This document shows positions 9,536-18,297 of a stretch of 64,000 bases of DNA, piece by piece; position 1 is the first letter of the stretch; each line of letters begins with the position of its first letter. Source of the stretch: Herbaspirillum sp. LeCh32-8 (GTDB lineage: Bacteria; Pseudomonadota; Gammaproteobacteria; Burkholderiales; Burkholderiaceae_D); the NCBI RefSeq assembly GCF_017814915.1, contig NZ_JAGIPZ010000001.1, forward strand, positions 1,088,183 to 1,152,182, in the 5' to 3' direction. The position numbers were made by a program, and so were the translations under genes. The notes beneath the pieces were generated by a model. It made no database searches, was not told the DNA's origin, and was given only the letters and a program-made list of their open reading frames with translations.

Positions 9536-9694
9536 TCAAAGTTCCAACGCTGGCGAGCTGCGCTGGTCGCGTGGTTCCGTGCGCTTCTTCGATTCGGCCG
9601 CGGCGCGCCGCAACTCCCGCTCCCACTGGTCCACGAGACGCGTGGATCCGTCGAAGCTGCGATCGATTTTCTCTTTCTGTTTCATCGACAGCAT
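9536..9694 (-). CDS. Small hypothetical protein, 52 aa
   Basis: A short minus-strand frame beginning MLSMKQKEKIDRS and ending SPALEL before TGA at 9536-9538. It is highly charged and probably mostly helical (ERELRRAAAESKKR). A GGGAG ribosome site sits about eight bases before the ATG, and the stop codon lies only 13 bases before the next start (9522), which suggests a two-gene unit. No family recognised. Support comes from spacing, the ribosome site and biased codons rather than from homology. Confidence 0.55.
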   Translation of the reverse strand: MLSMKQKEKIDRSFDGSTRLVDQWERELRRAAAESKKRTEPRDQRSSPALEL

Positions 9695-10005
9695 GGTGGT
9701 TTACTCCCGATTGCGTTTCAATTCGCTGCGGTCGCCGACAAAATTATTTTAGCCAAACTCCACGTCTTGGGAAGATTTTGTTTAAGCCGGTCGACACAGC
9801 AATATTGCCTCTGAACATTTTCTCGCAATCACGCATTGAACTTCGTTCTTCATGCGCGAAATCGCTTTGTTGCCGTCGCCTCTCAGACGATCTTTTTGCA
9901 AGCTTGCCGATCATAGTGTGTGGCATTGATGAGTCATATCGGACGCCGCCGGATTCATTTGTAGGACAAAGCGGAAAAATCCCGGGGCATGCGATGCCTG
10001 GAGAA

Positions 10006-10030
10006 CAAATATCCGTTCAATAGATATTTG
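10006..10030. promoter_or_regulatory. Perfect inverted repeat upstream of the phytochrome promoter
   Basis: CAAATATC and GATATTTG form a perfect 8-bp dyad with a 9-base spacer in an AT-rich 570-base intergenic region. It sits about 43 bases upstream of a TATAAT box, a position suitable for an operator or activator site for the bacteriophytochrome gene. The binding protein is unknown. Confidence 0.4.
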
Positions 10031-10072
10031 ATGAAAAGATGAAATTACTTCGCGTCAATTTGATTCGCAGCC

Positions 10073-10078
10073 TATAAT
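10073..10078 (+). promoter_or_regulatory. Putative sigma-70 -10 box for the bacteriophytochrome gene
   Basis: A perfect TATAAT hexamer in the AT-rich region, about 185 bases before the bphP start. No good -35 hexamer is found at 16-18 bases, so use of this box would likely need an activator; the dyad at 10006-10030 is a candidate site. The rest of 9695-10263 shows no convincing gene. Confidence 0.4.
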
Positions 10079-10263
10079 TGCGTTTTAAAAGACGGCCTTC
10101 ATGAACTCCCCCCGCAGCGCTGCCGGCAACACGCTGACAGCCGCGACGCGGACCACGACGAGACCATCATCCACTTCCCGCAACCCGATGCGGCTACGGC
10201 GCAAGCCGTCCACGGCGACAATAACAAGCCACCACACCCGCGGTTCCGGGAAAGACATCCTGC

Positions 10264-12471
10264 ATGAGCAACCCGTATTACCAGAACGAGCGCCGCAAGC
10301 GTCCCGTCGACCTGAGCAATTGCGACCAGGAGCCGATCCACATTCCAGGTTCGATCCAGGCGCACGGAGTGTTGCTGACCTTCGCGCCCGACGGTGCGCT
10401 GGCCGGCTGCAGCCGCAATGCCACCGACCTGCTGGGCCCCTTGCCCGGCATCGGCCAGGCGCTCGACGAAGGCCATCTCACGGCCGAAGCGCGCGCCGCC
10501 ATCCGCGCGGCGCTCGATGATCGCCATGGCTACATCGACTCGCGCCTGCTGATGCTGGCCTCGGGTCCCTTCGATGTGGTTACCCACAAATCCGAAGGCA
10601 TGCTGATCGCCGAGTTCGAAAAGCGCCCGACTGACGCGCTCGCGCTCGACTCCTTCGCCCTGACGGCGCACCAGGCGATCCAGCGCATCCAGCGTCAGCA
10701 AGGCGTGGAAGACCTGCTCACGCTGGCCGTCGACGAGATCGCCCGCATCACCGGCTTCGACCGCGTGATGGCCTACCGCTTCCTGCACGACGACAGCGGC
10801 GAGGTGATCGCCGAACACAAGCGCGCCGACCTCGAGCCCTTCCTCGGCCAGCGCTATCCGGCCAGCGACATTCCCGCGCAGGCGCGCCGCCTGTACGTGA
10901 TCAACCCGATCCGTCTGATCGCCGACGTCGGCTATCATCCGGTGCCGATCGAACCCGATATCAATCCGCTCACCGGTCGCCCGCTCGACCTCTCGCACAG
11001 CAACCTGCGCAGCGTGTCTCCGGTGCATATCGAATACCTGTCCAACATGGGCGTGGGCGCGTCGATGAGCCTGTCCATCGTGATCGGCGACCGCCTGTGG
11101 GGCCTGATCGCCTGCCATCACATGACGCCGCACCTGGTGCCGCATGCGGTGCGCATGTCGTGCCAGCTGTTGTCGCAGTTCGTCAGCACGCTGGTAGAGC
11201 GCAACCTCAACGGCGAGCGCGCGCGCTTTCTGGAACACTCGGCCGCGCTGCGCCGTGAAATTGTGGCCCAGGTCACCGACCGCGAAGACATCGTGCTGGC
11301 GCTGGGCGCGGACTACCACGGCTTCCTGCGCCTGATGTCCAGCCACGGCGGCGCCATCTCGTTGGACCGCAAGACCCAGACCTTCGGCAAGGCGCCGTCG
11401 CGCGAGGGCGTCAACGCGCTGATCAACTGGCTCAATGAAAACGAGAGCGCCGACATCTTCCACACCAGCTCGCTGGGCGCCGATGTGCCCGACCTGAAGG
11501 CGGCGCTGGGCGACGTCTGCGGCGTGCTGGCGATCCGCTTCTACCGGGAACAGAACGGCTATGCCTTCTGGTTCCGCAGCGAGCAGGTGGAAGACGTGCG
11601 CTGGGGCGGCAATCCGGAGAAGAAATACACGATCGGCCCGCTCGGCCCGCGCCTGACGCCGCGCGGCTCCTTCGCCGTCTGGAAGGAAACCGTGCGCGGC
11701 AAGAGCCTGCCGTGGGACAAGACGCTGCTGGAAGTGGCGGTGCAGCTGCGCCTGGACCTGCAGGAAGTGGCGCTGTCCAACGAGAACATGGTCAAGCGCG
11801 CCAGAGAGACGTTGCTGGCCACCCTGGGCCATGACCTGCGCGATCCGCTGCAGGCCATCATGATGGCCGCGCGCATGATCGAGGTGCGCGAGCACTCGCC
11901 GTCGAGCTCCAACCTCAGCAAGCGCATCTCCTCGTCGTCGAGCCGGATGCACCGCCTGATCTCGCAGGTGCTCGACATCAGCCGCCTGCAAAGCGGCCTG
12001 GGCCTGGACATCCAGCGCCGCAGCATCGACGTGCGCAAGATGATCGGCGAGATCGTCAACGAGGCGCGCATGGCCTATCCCGACAACGAAATCCTGCTGG
12101 AGGCGGAAGACTGCGGCGAGATCGAGCTCGACAGCGATCGCGTCAGCCAGGTGATCTCCAACCTGCTCTCCAACACGCGTCATCATGGCGAGATCGGCAA
12201 GCCCTGCACCATCATCGCTTTCCGCCGCGACGACCTGCTGACCATCTCGGTGTCCAACCACGGCGCGCCGATCCCGCTGCAGGTGCGCAACAACCTGTTC
12301 AAGCCGTACAAGAAGGAGTCGCTGGGCAACGAACGCAACAGCCGCGGCCTGGGGCTGGGCCTGTACATCGTCAGCGAGATCGTCAACGGCCACGGCGGCC
12401 AGATTGCCGTCGATTGCGAGAACGGCATCATCACCTTCACCGTCACGCTGCCGGTCGGCCCCGCCGCCTGA
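10264..12471 (+). CDS. bphP: Bacteriophytochrome histidine kinase
   Basis: 735-aa red/far-red photoreceptor kinase. The N-terminal PAS_2 domain has the biliverdin-attachment cysteine, Cys20, in the family motif LSNCDQEPIHIPGSIQ. The GAF domain follows (about 140-310) with PASDIPAQAR (Asp202 of the chromophore pocket), then PHY (about 320-500). The output module has HisKA with His523 (TLGHDLRDPLQ) and a HATPase (NLLSNTRHHG, RGLGLGLYIV). The G1 box reads VSNHGAPIP, a variant usual in phytochrome kinases. Chromophore should be biliverdin, which needs a heme oxygenase not seen here. No response regulator or heme oxygenase gene is adjacent on this strand; an Rcp1-like receiver lies about 2.7 kb beyond, on the opposite strand. 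It ends at a strong terminator. Confidence 0.94.
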   Translation: MSNPYYQNERRKRPVDLSNCDQEPIHIPGSIQAHGVLLTFAPDGALAGCSRNATDLLGPLPGIGQALDEGHLTAEARAAIRAALDDRHGYIDSRLLMLASGPFDVVTHKSEGMLIAEFEKRPTDALALDSFALTAHQAIQRIQRQQGVEDLLTLAVDEIARITGFDRVMAYRFLHDDSGEVIAEHKRADLEPFLGQRYPASDIPAQARRLYVINPIRLIADVGYHPVPIEPDINPLTGRPLDLSHSNLRSVSPVHIEYLSNMGVGASMSLSIVIGDRLWGLIACHHMTPHLVPHAVRMSCQLLSQFVSTLVERNLNGERARFLEHSAALRREIVAQVTDREDIVLALGADYHGFLRLMSSHGGAISLDRKTQTFGKAPSREGVNALINWLNENESADIFHTSSLGADVPDLKAALGDVCGVLAIRFYREQNGYAFWFRSEQVEDVRWGGNPEKKYTIGPLGPRLTPRGSFAVWKETVRGKSLPWDKTLLEVAVQLRLDLQEVALSNENMVKRARETLLATLGHDLRDPLQAIMMAARMIEVREHSPSSSNLSKRISSSSSRMHRLISQVLDISRLQSGLGLDIQRRSIDVRKMIGEIVNEARMAYPDNEILLEAEDCGEIELDSDRVSQVISNLLSNTRHHGEIGKPCTIIAFRRDDLLTISVSNHGAPIPLQVRNNLFKPYKKESLGNERNSRGLGLGLYIVSEIVNGHGGQIAVDCENGIITFTVTLPVGPAA

Positions 12472-12480
12472 GCAGGCATG

Positions 12481-12519
12481 AAAAAAGCCCGCTGCATGTC
12501 GATGCAGCGGGCTTTTTTT
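12481..12519. terminator. Bidirectional Rho-independent terminator
   Basis: An 11-bp perfect stem GCCCGCTGCAT/ATGCAGCGGGC with loop GTCG. It is flanked by six A upstream and seven T downstream, so it can end transcription from the phytochrome gene (plus) and from the lipoprotein gene (minus), which converge on it. Confidence 0.93.
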
Positions 12520-12532
12520 GTCGGGCGCGCGA

Positions 12533-12877
12533 TCAGCGGAACTCGCCTTGCCTGATCGCCTCCGCGCAGGTCCTGAACGCTCGGTTGCCGACCCGGTCGC
12601 CCGGACCGATGACGACATAGTAGGGCTGGCTGGCACCATTGGCCGAGGCCTGGTAATCCCAGCATTCGCCATCCCTGCCCTTGGTGACTTTCAGCGGAGC
12701 CCGCACCTGCCGCACGTCCCGGCCGAACGCCCCGCGTTTGTCGGCGGAGACCTCCACCACCGGATCACCGGCGGCATGGATGCGCGCCATGCCTTCGGCG
12801 CAACCCATCAGGGTGATTGCACCAAGAGAGGCGGCGCAAAAGAGCGCCCAGTTTTTCTTTGCGTTGTTGTTCATCAT
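12533..12877 (-). CDS. Small lipoprotein of unknown function
   Basis: 114 aa with a lipoprotein signal peptide: basic N-terminus, hydrophobic stretch and lipobox LMGC (ALFCAASLGAITLMGCAEG), giving a mature protein of about 88 aa anchored by its lipidated Cys. The mature part contains two further Cys (GECWDY, RTCAEA) that could form a disulfide. No known domain recognised. Start could be either of the two first Met codons. It shares the terminator with the phytochrome gene and may be unrelated to the kinases around it. Confidence 0.7.
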   Translation of the reverse strand: MMNNNAKKNWALFCAASLGAITLMGCAEGMARIHAAGDPVVEVSADKRGAFGRDVRQVRAPLKVTKGRDGECWDYQASANGASQPYYVVIGPGDRVGNRAFRTCAEAIRQGEFR

Positions 12878-13124
12878 TCAATCCAATCTCTTCGTTAGCA
12901 AATATCGCGAATTGCCTCCTGCCCCGCCGCGCAACGGCGAGCGGAGCAACATCGGCGGCAATAGGATCGGCTCGGGAACGAGGAGATTCTGGACGCAGAT
13001 AAAAATCGGCCAGATTCAAAAAATTATGGATGGCGCCTCAACCAACCTCGAGCCAACCGCCGTGGCTGCATGAGGATGAGGCGCGATGAAATAGCCTGAT
13101 GGAGAAGCTACGTCTGCTTCCACC

Positions 13125-15143
13125 TCAGTTCATCATGTGCGAGCGGCTGCCGGTGCGTCCCGCCAGCGCAGCGATCAGGAACAGCAACTCCAGCGGATCC
13201 ACCGGCTTGGCGATATGCGCCTGGAAGCCCGCCATCAGCGCGCGGCGCCGGTCTTCGGTGCGGGCCAGCGCGGTCAGGGCGGCCGCCGGCGTCATCGGCA
13301 GGCCGTCGTAACGGCTGCTCTCCAGCGCGCGCAGGCTGCGCATGAGCTCATAGCCGTCCTGCCCCGGCAGGCCGATATCGCTCACGATCACGCCCGGGCG
13401 CGTCGCACGGAAGGCATCGATCGCCTCGTCGGCGGTACCCACCGCGTCTACCGTGGCGCCGCGCTCCTCCAGCATGCGCTGCACCAGCTCGCGCGCGTCG
13501 ACCTCGTCTTCCACCAGCAGCACATGCAGGCCCGACAGTTCGGGCTGGTCCTCCGGCGGCTGCTCGCGCAACAAGGTAGCGCCGCTGTCTTCGCGTTGCG
13601 CCGCAGCCTTGGGCAGCATGATGCTGAACGTCGCTCCCAGCCCCGGCCCCGGGCTGGCCGCCTGTACTCGTCCGCCATGCAATTCCACCAGCTGGCGCGT
13701 GATCGACAGGCCGAGCCCGAGGCCGGTGGCAACCCGGCTCAGGCTGGGATCCTCCTGGCTGAAGCGGTCGAACACGCTGGCCAGGAATTCCGGTTTGATG
13801 CCCTGGCCGGTGTCGGCCACTTCCATCTCCACCTGGTCGCCGGCCGCGCGCAGGGTCACCGTCACGCGCCCCAGGCGCGGCGTGAACTTGATGGCGTTCA
13901 TCAACAGGTTCCAGGCCACTTGCTGCAGCCGCGAGGGATCGCCCAGCACCAGGCCGGCAGCACCGAAGTCGACCACCAGCGCAATCTCCTTGGCGTCGGC
14001 CGCAGCCTGCACGGAGGCGATGGCGTCGTCGATCACCGCCTCCATGTCGACCCGCTGCACATCCAGGCGCAACTTGCCGGAGAGGATGCGGCTCATGTCC
14101 AGCAGATCCTCCACCATCTGCGCCTGCAGCTTGGCGTTGCGCTCGATCACCTGCATGCCCTTCTGCAGCTTGCCGGCGTCTCCCGGGTCGCGCAGCAGGT
14201 ATTGGGCCCAGCCGATGATGGCGTTGAGCGGGGTGCGCAATTCGTGCGAGAGCGTGGCGACGAACTCGTCCTTCACGCGCGTCATGCGCTCGGCCTCGGC
14301 GCGCGCCTGGCGTTCGGCGGCCAGCAGGGTTTCGCGGTCATACTCGGCGCGCTTCAGGTCGTTGATGTCGGTGCAGGTGCCCAGCCATTTCTGCACATGC
14401 CCGTCCGTGCACAATAAGGGCGCGCCGTTGCAGGTGAACCAGCGGTATTGCCCATCATGGCGACGCAGTCGGAAATCCACCAGCATCTGGCGCGGCCCCG
14501 GCCCGTCGGACTGCACCGCCCGCAGCAGCGCAGCGCGAACGGCAGCGCGGTCGTCGGTGTGCACCACCAGATCGATCCACTGCTGGCCCAGCTGCTGTTC
14601 CATCTCGACGCCGGTGTACTCCAGCCACTGCTTGCTGAGGAAATCGAACGCGCCGTCCGGCAGGCAGGACCACACCAGATGCGGAATCGCCTCCGACACC
14701 ATGCGGTAGTACTGTTCCTGCTGCAGCAGACGCGCCGACTCCTCGGACTGGCGTTGCAGGTGCAGCTGGTTGAGCAGGCGCTCCACCGCCTCCGGCAGGT
14801 AATCGAGATAGTCGTTGGTCTTGGGCAGCACGTCGGACACGCCTGCGCGCAAGGCCTCGATGATGCGCGGCTCGTCCGACACGCCCGACACCATGATGGC
14901 CGGGATATCCACGCCGGCTGCGCGCAGCGTACGGAAGAAGTCCAGCCCGGTGTCCAGCGCCTGCAGGTTGTAGTCGACGATCAGCAGGTCCGGACGTTCC
15001 TGCGCCACCGCCGCGCGCGCGGCGTCGGCATTGCCCACTGCGGTGACGCGATGGCCGTGCTTCTTCAGCACGCGGCTGGCCAGCGCCAACAGGCCTTCGT
15101 CGTCCTCCAGGATCAATACATGGGCGGCTGCTTCATTGCTCAT
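13125..15143 (-). CDS. Hybrid histidine kinase, REC-PAS-HisKA-HATPase-REC
   Basis: 672 aa, cytosolic. The N-terminal receiver has phospho-acceptor Asp57 (LLIVDYNLQ). A PAS/PAC domain follows at about 145-270 (WLGTCTDINDLKRAE), then HisKA with His300 (ATLSHELRTPLNAIIG), HATPase (WNLLMNAIKFTP, ADTGQGI, GLGLGLSI) and a C-terminal receiver with Asp589 (VSDIGLPGQDGYE). A receiver ahead of the PAS suggests that kinase activity is tuned by an upstream phosphate donor, plausibly the kinase encoded at 15705-17306. It is the last gene of a three-gene minus-strand set; the intervening gene is a single-domain receiver whose stop lies 53 bases upstream of this start. Confidence 0.92.
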   Translation of the reverse strand: MSNEAAAHVLILEDDEGLLALASRVLKKHGHRVTAVGNADAARAAVAQERPDLLIVDYNLQALDTGLDFFRTLRAAGVDIPAIMVSGVSDEPRIIEALRAGVSDVLPKTNDYLDYLPEAVERLLNQLHLQRQSEESARLLQQEQYYRMVSEAIPHLVWSCLPDGAFDFLSKQWLEYTGVEMEQQLGQQWIDLVVHTDDRAAVRAALLRAVQSDGPGPRQMLVDFRLRRHDGQYRWFTCNGAPLLCTDGHVQKWLGTCTDINDLKRAEYDRETLLAAERQARAEAERMTRVKDEFVATLSHELRTPLNAIIGWAQYLLRDPGDAGKLQKGMQVIERNAKLQAQMVEDLLDMSRILSGKLRLDVQRVDMEAVIDDAIASVQAAADAKEIALVVDFGAAGLVLGDPSRLQQVAWNLLMNAIKFTPRLGRVTVTLRAAGDQVEMEVADTGQGIKPEFLASVFDRFSQEDPSLSRVATGLGLGLSITRQLVELHGGRVQAASPGPGLGATFSIMLPKAAAQREDSGATLLREQPPEDQPELSGLHVLLVEDEVDARELVQRMLEERGATVDAVGTADEAIDAFRATRPGVIVSDIGLPGQDGYELMRSLRALESSRYDGLPMTPAAALTALARTEDRRRALMAGFQAHIAKPVDPLELLFLIAALAGRTGSRSHMMN

Positions 15144-15196
15144 CGTGTTTCAACTCCGAATTTCATTCTTGCCTTCATCCGCGCGCTTGCAGGCGC

Positions 15197-15646
15197 TCAT
15201 CCACGTTGCCCGGCCGGGTTCACCGGCAGCTTGACCACCTGCAGGAAGAAGCCCAGGCGGCGCACCGCCTCGATGAAGTCGTCGTACTCCACCGGCTTGG
15301 TGATGTAGACGTTGCAGCCGTATTCGTAGCAGCGCTCGATCTCGCGCGGATCATCGGTGGTGGTCAGCATGATGACCGGGATGGCGGTGGTGGTGACGTC
15401 GGCCTTGAGCTGCTTCAGCACCTCGATGCCGGTCACCTTGGGCATATTCACGTCCAGCAGCACCACCACCTGCTGCATGTCGCCGTTGCTCTCGCCCTTG
15501 AAGAAATAATCCAGCGCCTCCTGGCCGTCCTTCAACCGCAGGAAACCGTTGACCAGGCCGGCGCGCCGCAAGTTCTTCTCCACCAGCAGCGCGTGGCCGT
15601 CGTCGTCTTCCACCAGGATGATATTTACGCTGTGTTCTGTCGGCAT
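15197..15646 (-). CDS. Single-domain response regulator, Rcp1-like
   Basis: 149 aa: a lone receiver domain with the acidic pocket VEDDDGH, phospho-acceptor Asp65 (VVLLDVNMPKVTG), TTTDD and conserved Lys (VYITKPVEYDDF). The extra residues around FFKGESNGDMQQ and the overall length fit the Rcp1 group, receivers that pair with phytochrome-type kinases. It has no output domain, so it works by protein contact or as a phosphorelay intermediate. It lies between two histidine kinases on the same strand, and a bacteriophytochrome lies nearby on the other strand; any of the three could be its partner. Confidence 0.92.
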   Translation of the reverse strand: MPTEHSVNIILVEDDDGHALLVEKNLRRAGLVNGFLRLKDGQEALDYFFKGESNGDMQQVVVLLDVNMPKVTGIEVLKQLKADVTTTAIPVIMLTTTDDPREIERCYEYGCNVYITKPVEYDDFIEAVRRLGFFLQVVKLPVNPAGQRG

Positions 15647-15704
15647 GGTCGCCCCGCTTGCTGTGTTTTTGGAAAAGGAAAAACGTGTTGCCGGCCTCTC
15701 AGGC

Positions 15705-17306
15705 TCAGGCCGCCGCCGGCTGCGACGGCAGCGCGACGAAGAAGGTAGTGCCCACGCCCTCGGTCGACTCGACCCAGATCCTGCCGCCGTGGCGCTCCAC
15801 CGCGCGCTTGACCAGCGCCAGGCCGATGCCCTCCCCCTGTGCCACGTTGCCGTGCAGGCGCTGGAAGGCGGTAAACATCTTGCTCATGTGGCCGGCCGGA
15901 ATGCCCAGGCCGTTGTCGCGCACATAGTAGGTATTGAGCGCTTCCTCGGCGCCGGCGCCGTCGCCGCTCATGCAACCCACTTCGATGCGCCCCGGCCGTT
16001 TGGGGTCGAGGTAGTTGACCGCATTGCCCACCAGGTTGCCGAACACCTGCTCGATGGCCGTCGGATCGCCCCAGGCCTGCGGCATGCCCGGCTGGATGCT
16101 GACCGCCGCCTCGCGCGAGCGGATGCTGCCGCTCATGGCGTCGGCGATGCGCTGGGTCATGACGTTGATGTCCAGCATCACCGGCTGGTATTCGATGCGC
16201 CCGGCGCGCGACAGGCGCAGCATGGCGTCGATGATGCTGGCCGAACGCGTCACCGCATTCTGGATGAAACGCAGCGAGGTGTGCAGGTCGTCCTCGATCA
16301 GCGCGCGGATCTTGCTCTTCTTCTCGTCCGGCAGATCCAGCCTGGCGACCTCATCGGCCAGGTCGCCGGTGGCGTGCATGATCTCCTTGCTGAAGCCCTG
16401 CAGGTTGACCAGCGGCGAACGCAGGTCGTGCGACACACTGTAGATGAACATCTCGTTGTCCTGCGTCTGCTGGCGCAGATGGGTATTGACCTCGGCCAGT
16501 TCGCGAGCGCGCTGCTCCACTTCTTCGCGGTAAGCCTGCGCCAGGCGGCTGGCCTCGATCAGGCGGTCGCTGGTCTGATGCAGCACGTCGTCCAGTTGCG
16601 AGATCTCGTCCTTGCCGTGCACCCGCGCGGCCAGCTGGCGGCCCTCGGCCAGACGCTGCGCGTTGTCGGTCAGGATGCCGATGCGCTTGCCGATGTTGCG
16701 GGTGAAGGCAAACGACGCCAGCCCCGCCGCCACGATCGAGCCCAGCACCGAGGCGATCAGCAGCAGGGTCTGCGACTCGCGCGCGTCCTGCAGATCCTCG
16801 TTGCGCTCGTCGCCCAGATGGCGCTCAAAGTCGATGAACTTGTTGAGTCGGCTGCGGAAATCGGCCAAGCGGTGCGGCCCCTGCTCGTCGCGCAGCTGGT
16901 TCACCAGATCCTCGCGCTGGCCGTTCTGCAAACGCTCGCGCGCGCTGTCGGCCCAGTTGCGGTAGCTCACGATGGCTTCGCGTATGCCCTGCATGGTGCG
17001 GGTCTGTTCGGGGTTGTCGGCCACCAGTTTTTCCAGCTCGCCGACCTTGATCTCCAGGTCGGCCCACATTTCGGGGCGGCTGATCGGCTTGGGATCGTTG
17101 ACGATCACCGAATTGCGGATGCGGGAAGACTCCAGCAGCATCGGCTCGCGCACCTCGGCGGCCTTGTTCATCACCAGTGCGGAATGCGCCGCCCAACGCT
17201 CGGCCTCTTCGGCGTCCGCCTGCGACTTGAACAGGGATGCCAGCAACAGCAGCTCGAACAAGCTTGGGATCGCAACGATCAGCAAACCTTTGGTCAGTAA
17301 TCTCAT
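15705..17306 (-). CDS. Membrane sensor histidine kinase, CHASE3-like/HAMP
   Basis: 533 aa. A first membrane segment (residues 7-27), a helical periplasmic domain of about 155 aa resembling CHASE3, a second membrane segment (about 183-205), HAMP, then a HisKA domain with His293 (YSVSHDLRSPLVNLQG) and HATPase (NLVGNAVNYLDP, DNGLGIP, GIGLALVK). The kinase core is of the phytochrome-associated type (compare Cph1), which usually phosphorylates Rcp1-like receivers; such a receiver is encoded 58 bases downstream. First gene of a kinase-receiver-hybrid kinase set. The stimulus is unknown. Confidence 0.9.
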   Translation of the reverse strand: MRLLTKGLLIVAIPSLFELLLLASLFKSQADAEEAERWAAHSALVMNKAAEVREPMLLESSRIRNSVIVNDPKPISRPEMWADLEIKVGELEKLVADNPEQTRTMQGIREAIVSYRNWADSARERLQNGQREDLVNQLRDEQGPHRLADFRSRLNKFIDFERHLGDERNEDLQDARESQTLLLIASVLGSIVAAGLASFAFTRNIGKRIGILTDNAQRLAEGRQLAARVHGKDEISQLDDVLHQTSDRLIEASRLAQAYREEVEQRARELAEVNTHLRQQTQDNEMFIYSVSHDLRSPLVNLQGFSKEIMHATGDLADEVARLDLPDEKKSKIRALIEDDLHTSLRFIQNAVTRSASIIDAMLRLSRAGRIEYQPVMLDINVMTQRIADAMSGSIRSREAAVSIQPGMPQAWGDPTAIEQVFGNLVGNAVNYLDPKRPGRIEVGCMSGDGAGAEEALNTYYVRDNGLGIPAGHMSKMFTAFQRLHGNVAQGEGIGLALVKRAVERHGGRIWVESTEGVGTTFFVALPSQPAAA

Positions 17307-17676
17307 GTGTACTTGTCCGTGTGGGGACCTGCATGCTGCCGAATCACAGGCAGCCTTCCGCGCGCCGTGGCCGGCGGCGCGGCCCTCCTTGCGCTTGTCG
17401 CTTTATCTATCTTTTTCTATCTTCTGATGCTGCGCCGGCGGCGTTGTCTTCTTGTTATTGCCTGCGGTTGCCTGGGTCGACAGACCGCTTTCCGGTAATC
17501 AATTGTTACGGACGATTATAAACTCACATGAAACAAATGCACCGTAACTGCCGAGCTGAATTTGCAGCGTTGTGTGAAAGATGCGCTGGATCAGGTTTGC
17601 ACGCCTACACGCGCAAACCGGAGAGTGCCCGGCGACGAGTGCGCCGGGGCGGAAGGAGAGTACCAGGCGACCGGAT
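17307..17676. other. Intergenic region, no gene seen
   Basis: About 370 bases between the kinase operon and the next minus-strand gene. It contains an ATTATA at 17515-17520 that reads TATAAT on the minus strand and could be the -10 box of the kinase operon, but no matching -35 hexamer is evident. No convincing coding frame on either strand. Confidence 0.4.
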
Positions 17677-18210
17677 TCAGGCAGCCACCAGCACCGGCGG
17701 CGCCAGCGGATCGAAGTCTTCCCAATCGCCATTTCGGATATGGCCTTCGTTACGTTCTATCGTGTCGGCCTGCAGTTCTTGCAGCAACGCAATGGCGCGT
17801 TGCTCCTGCTCGCCGTCAGCCACCTCCACCGCCACCAGCATGCCTGCGGCACGGCGACGGTGAATCCCATCGTCGGTGGCGCCGAGCGTACCCACCAGGC
17901 TGCCAAGATGGCCGCCCACCAAGCCGCCCAGGGCCGGGCCCGCAGGTCCGGTCACAGGCGCGGTCACGGCGCCGACGGCCACGCCCGCTGCCGCACCGGT
18001 AGCGGCGCCGGCGACGGCGCCTTTGTCGGTGTCCTCGGCGCCGGGCGACTTGTTACGGTCGCCGCCCACCGGAAAGGTGTCGTGCTGCCCGGCCGGATTG
18101 ACGAAGAAGCTGCTGATGCCGGCGCGTGCATAGCCGGCGTCGACCAGGCTGTCCACCGCTTGCGCGGCCTGATCCTGCAATTGGAATTGCCCTGCGATGA
18201 TGATGCTCAT
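17677..18210 (-). CDS. Glycine-zipper protein, stress-protein-like, unknown function
   Basis: 177 aa. The N-terminal 50 residues (MSIIIAGQFQLQDQAAQAVDSL...) resemble the alpha/beta fold of general-stress YflT-like domains, with helix QAAQAVDSLVDAGY. A central Gly/Ala-rich stretch with repeated small-residue motifs (AGAATGAAAGVAVGAV, GPALGGLVGGHLG) looks like a glycine zipper that could insert in membrane. The C-terminal part (MLVAVEVADGEQEQRAIALLQE) resembles the first domain in style, as in paired ferredoxin-like folds. I chose the ATG at 18210 because GGAGGATGAGGAG lies just before it; an ATG at 18237 overlaps that ribosome site. Function unknown. Confidence 0.7.
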   Translation of the reverse strand: MSIIIAGQFQLQDQAAQAVDSLVDAGYARAGISSFFVNPAGQHDTFPVGGDRNKSPGAEDTDKGAVAGAATGAAAGVAVGAVTAPVTGPAGPALGGLVGGHLGSLVGTLGATDDGIHRRRAAGMLVAVEVADGEQEQRAIALLQELQADTIERNEGHIRNGDWEDFDPLAPPVLVAA

Positions 18211-18297
18211 AGCTGTCTCCTCATCCTCCGGGTTCATCGCCTGCCGACGGCGCGGATCTGCTGCCCGCTGCCGCCGTCACGCGCGGTGTCTGCAGAT

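Noticed and set aside
10101..10520. A 139-codon frame starting before bphP
   Set aside because: It runs out of frame into the phytochrome coding region and its product is Arg/Pro/Ser-rich without features; the phytochrome start is well supported.
10099..12672. An 857-codon minus-strand open frame opposite the phytochrome gene
   Set aside because: Antisense to a well-recognised phytochrome with Cys20 and kinase motifs; no recognisable protein features.
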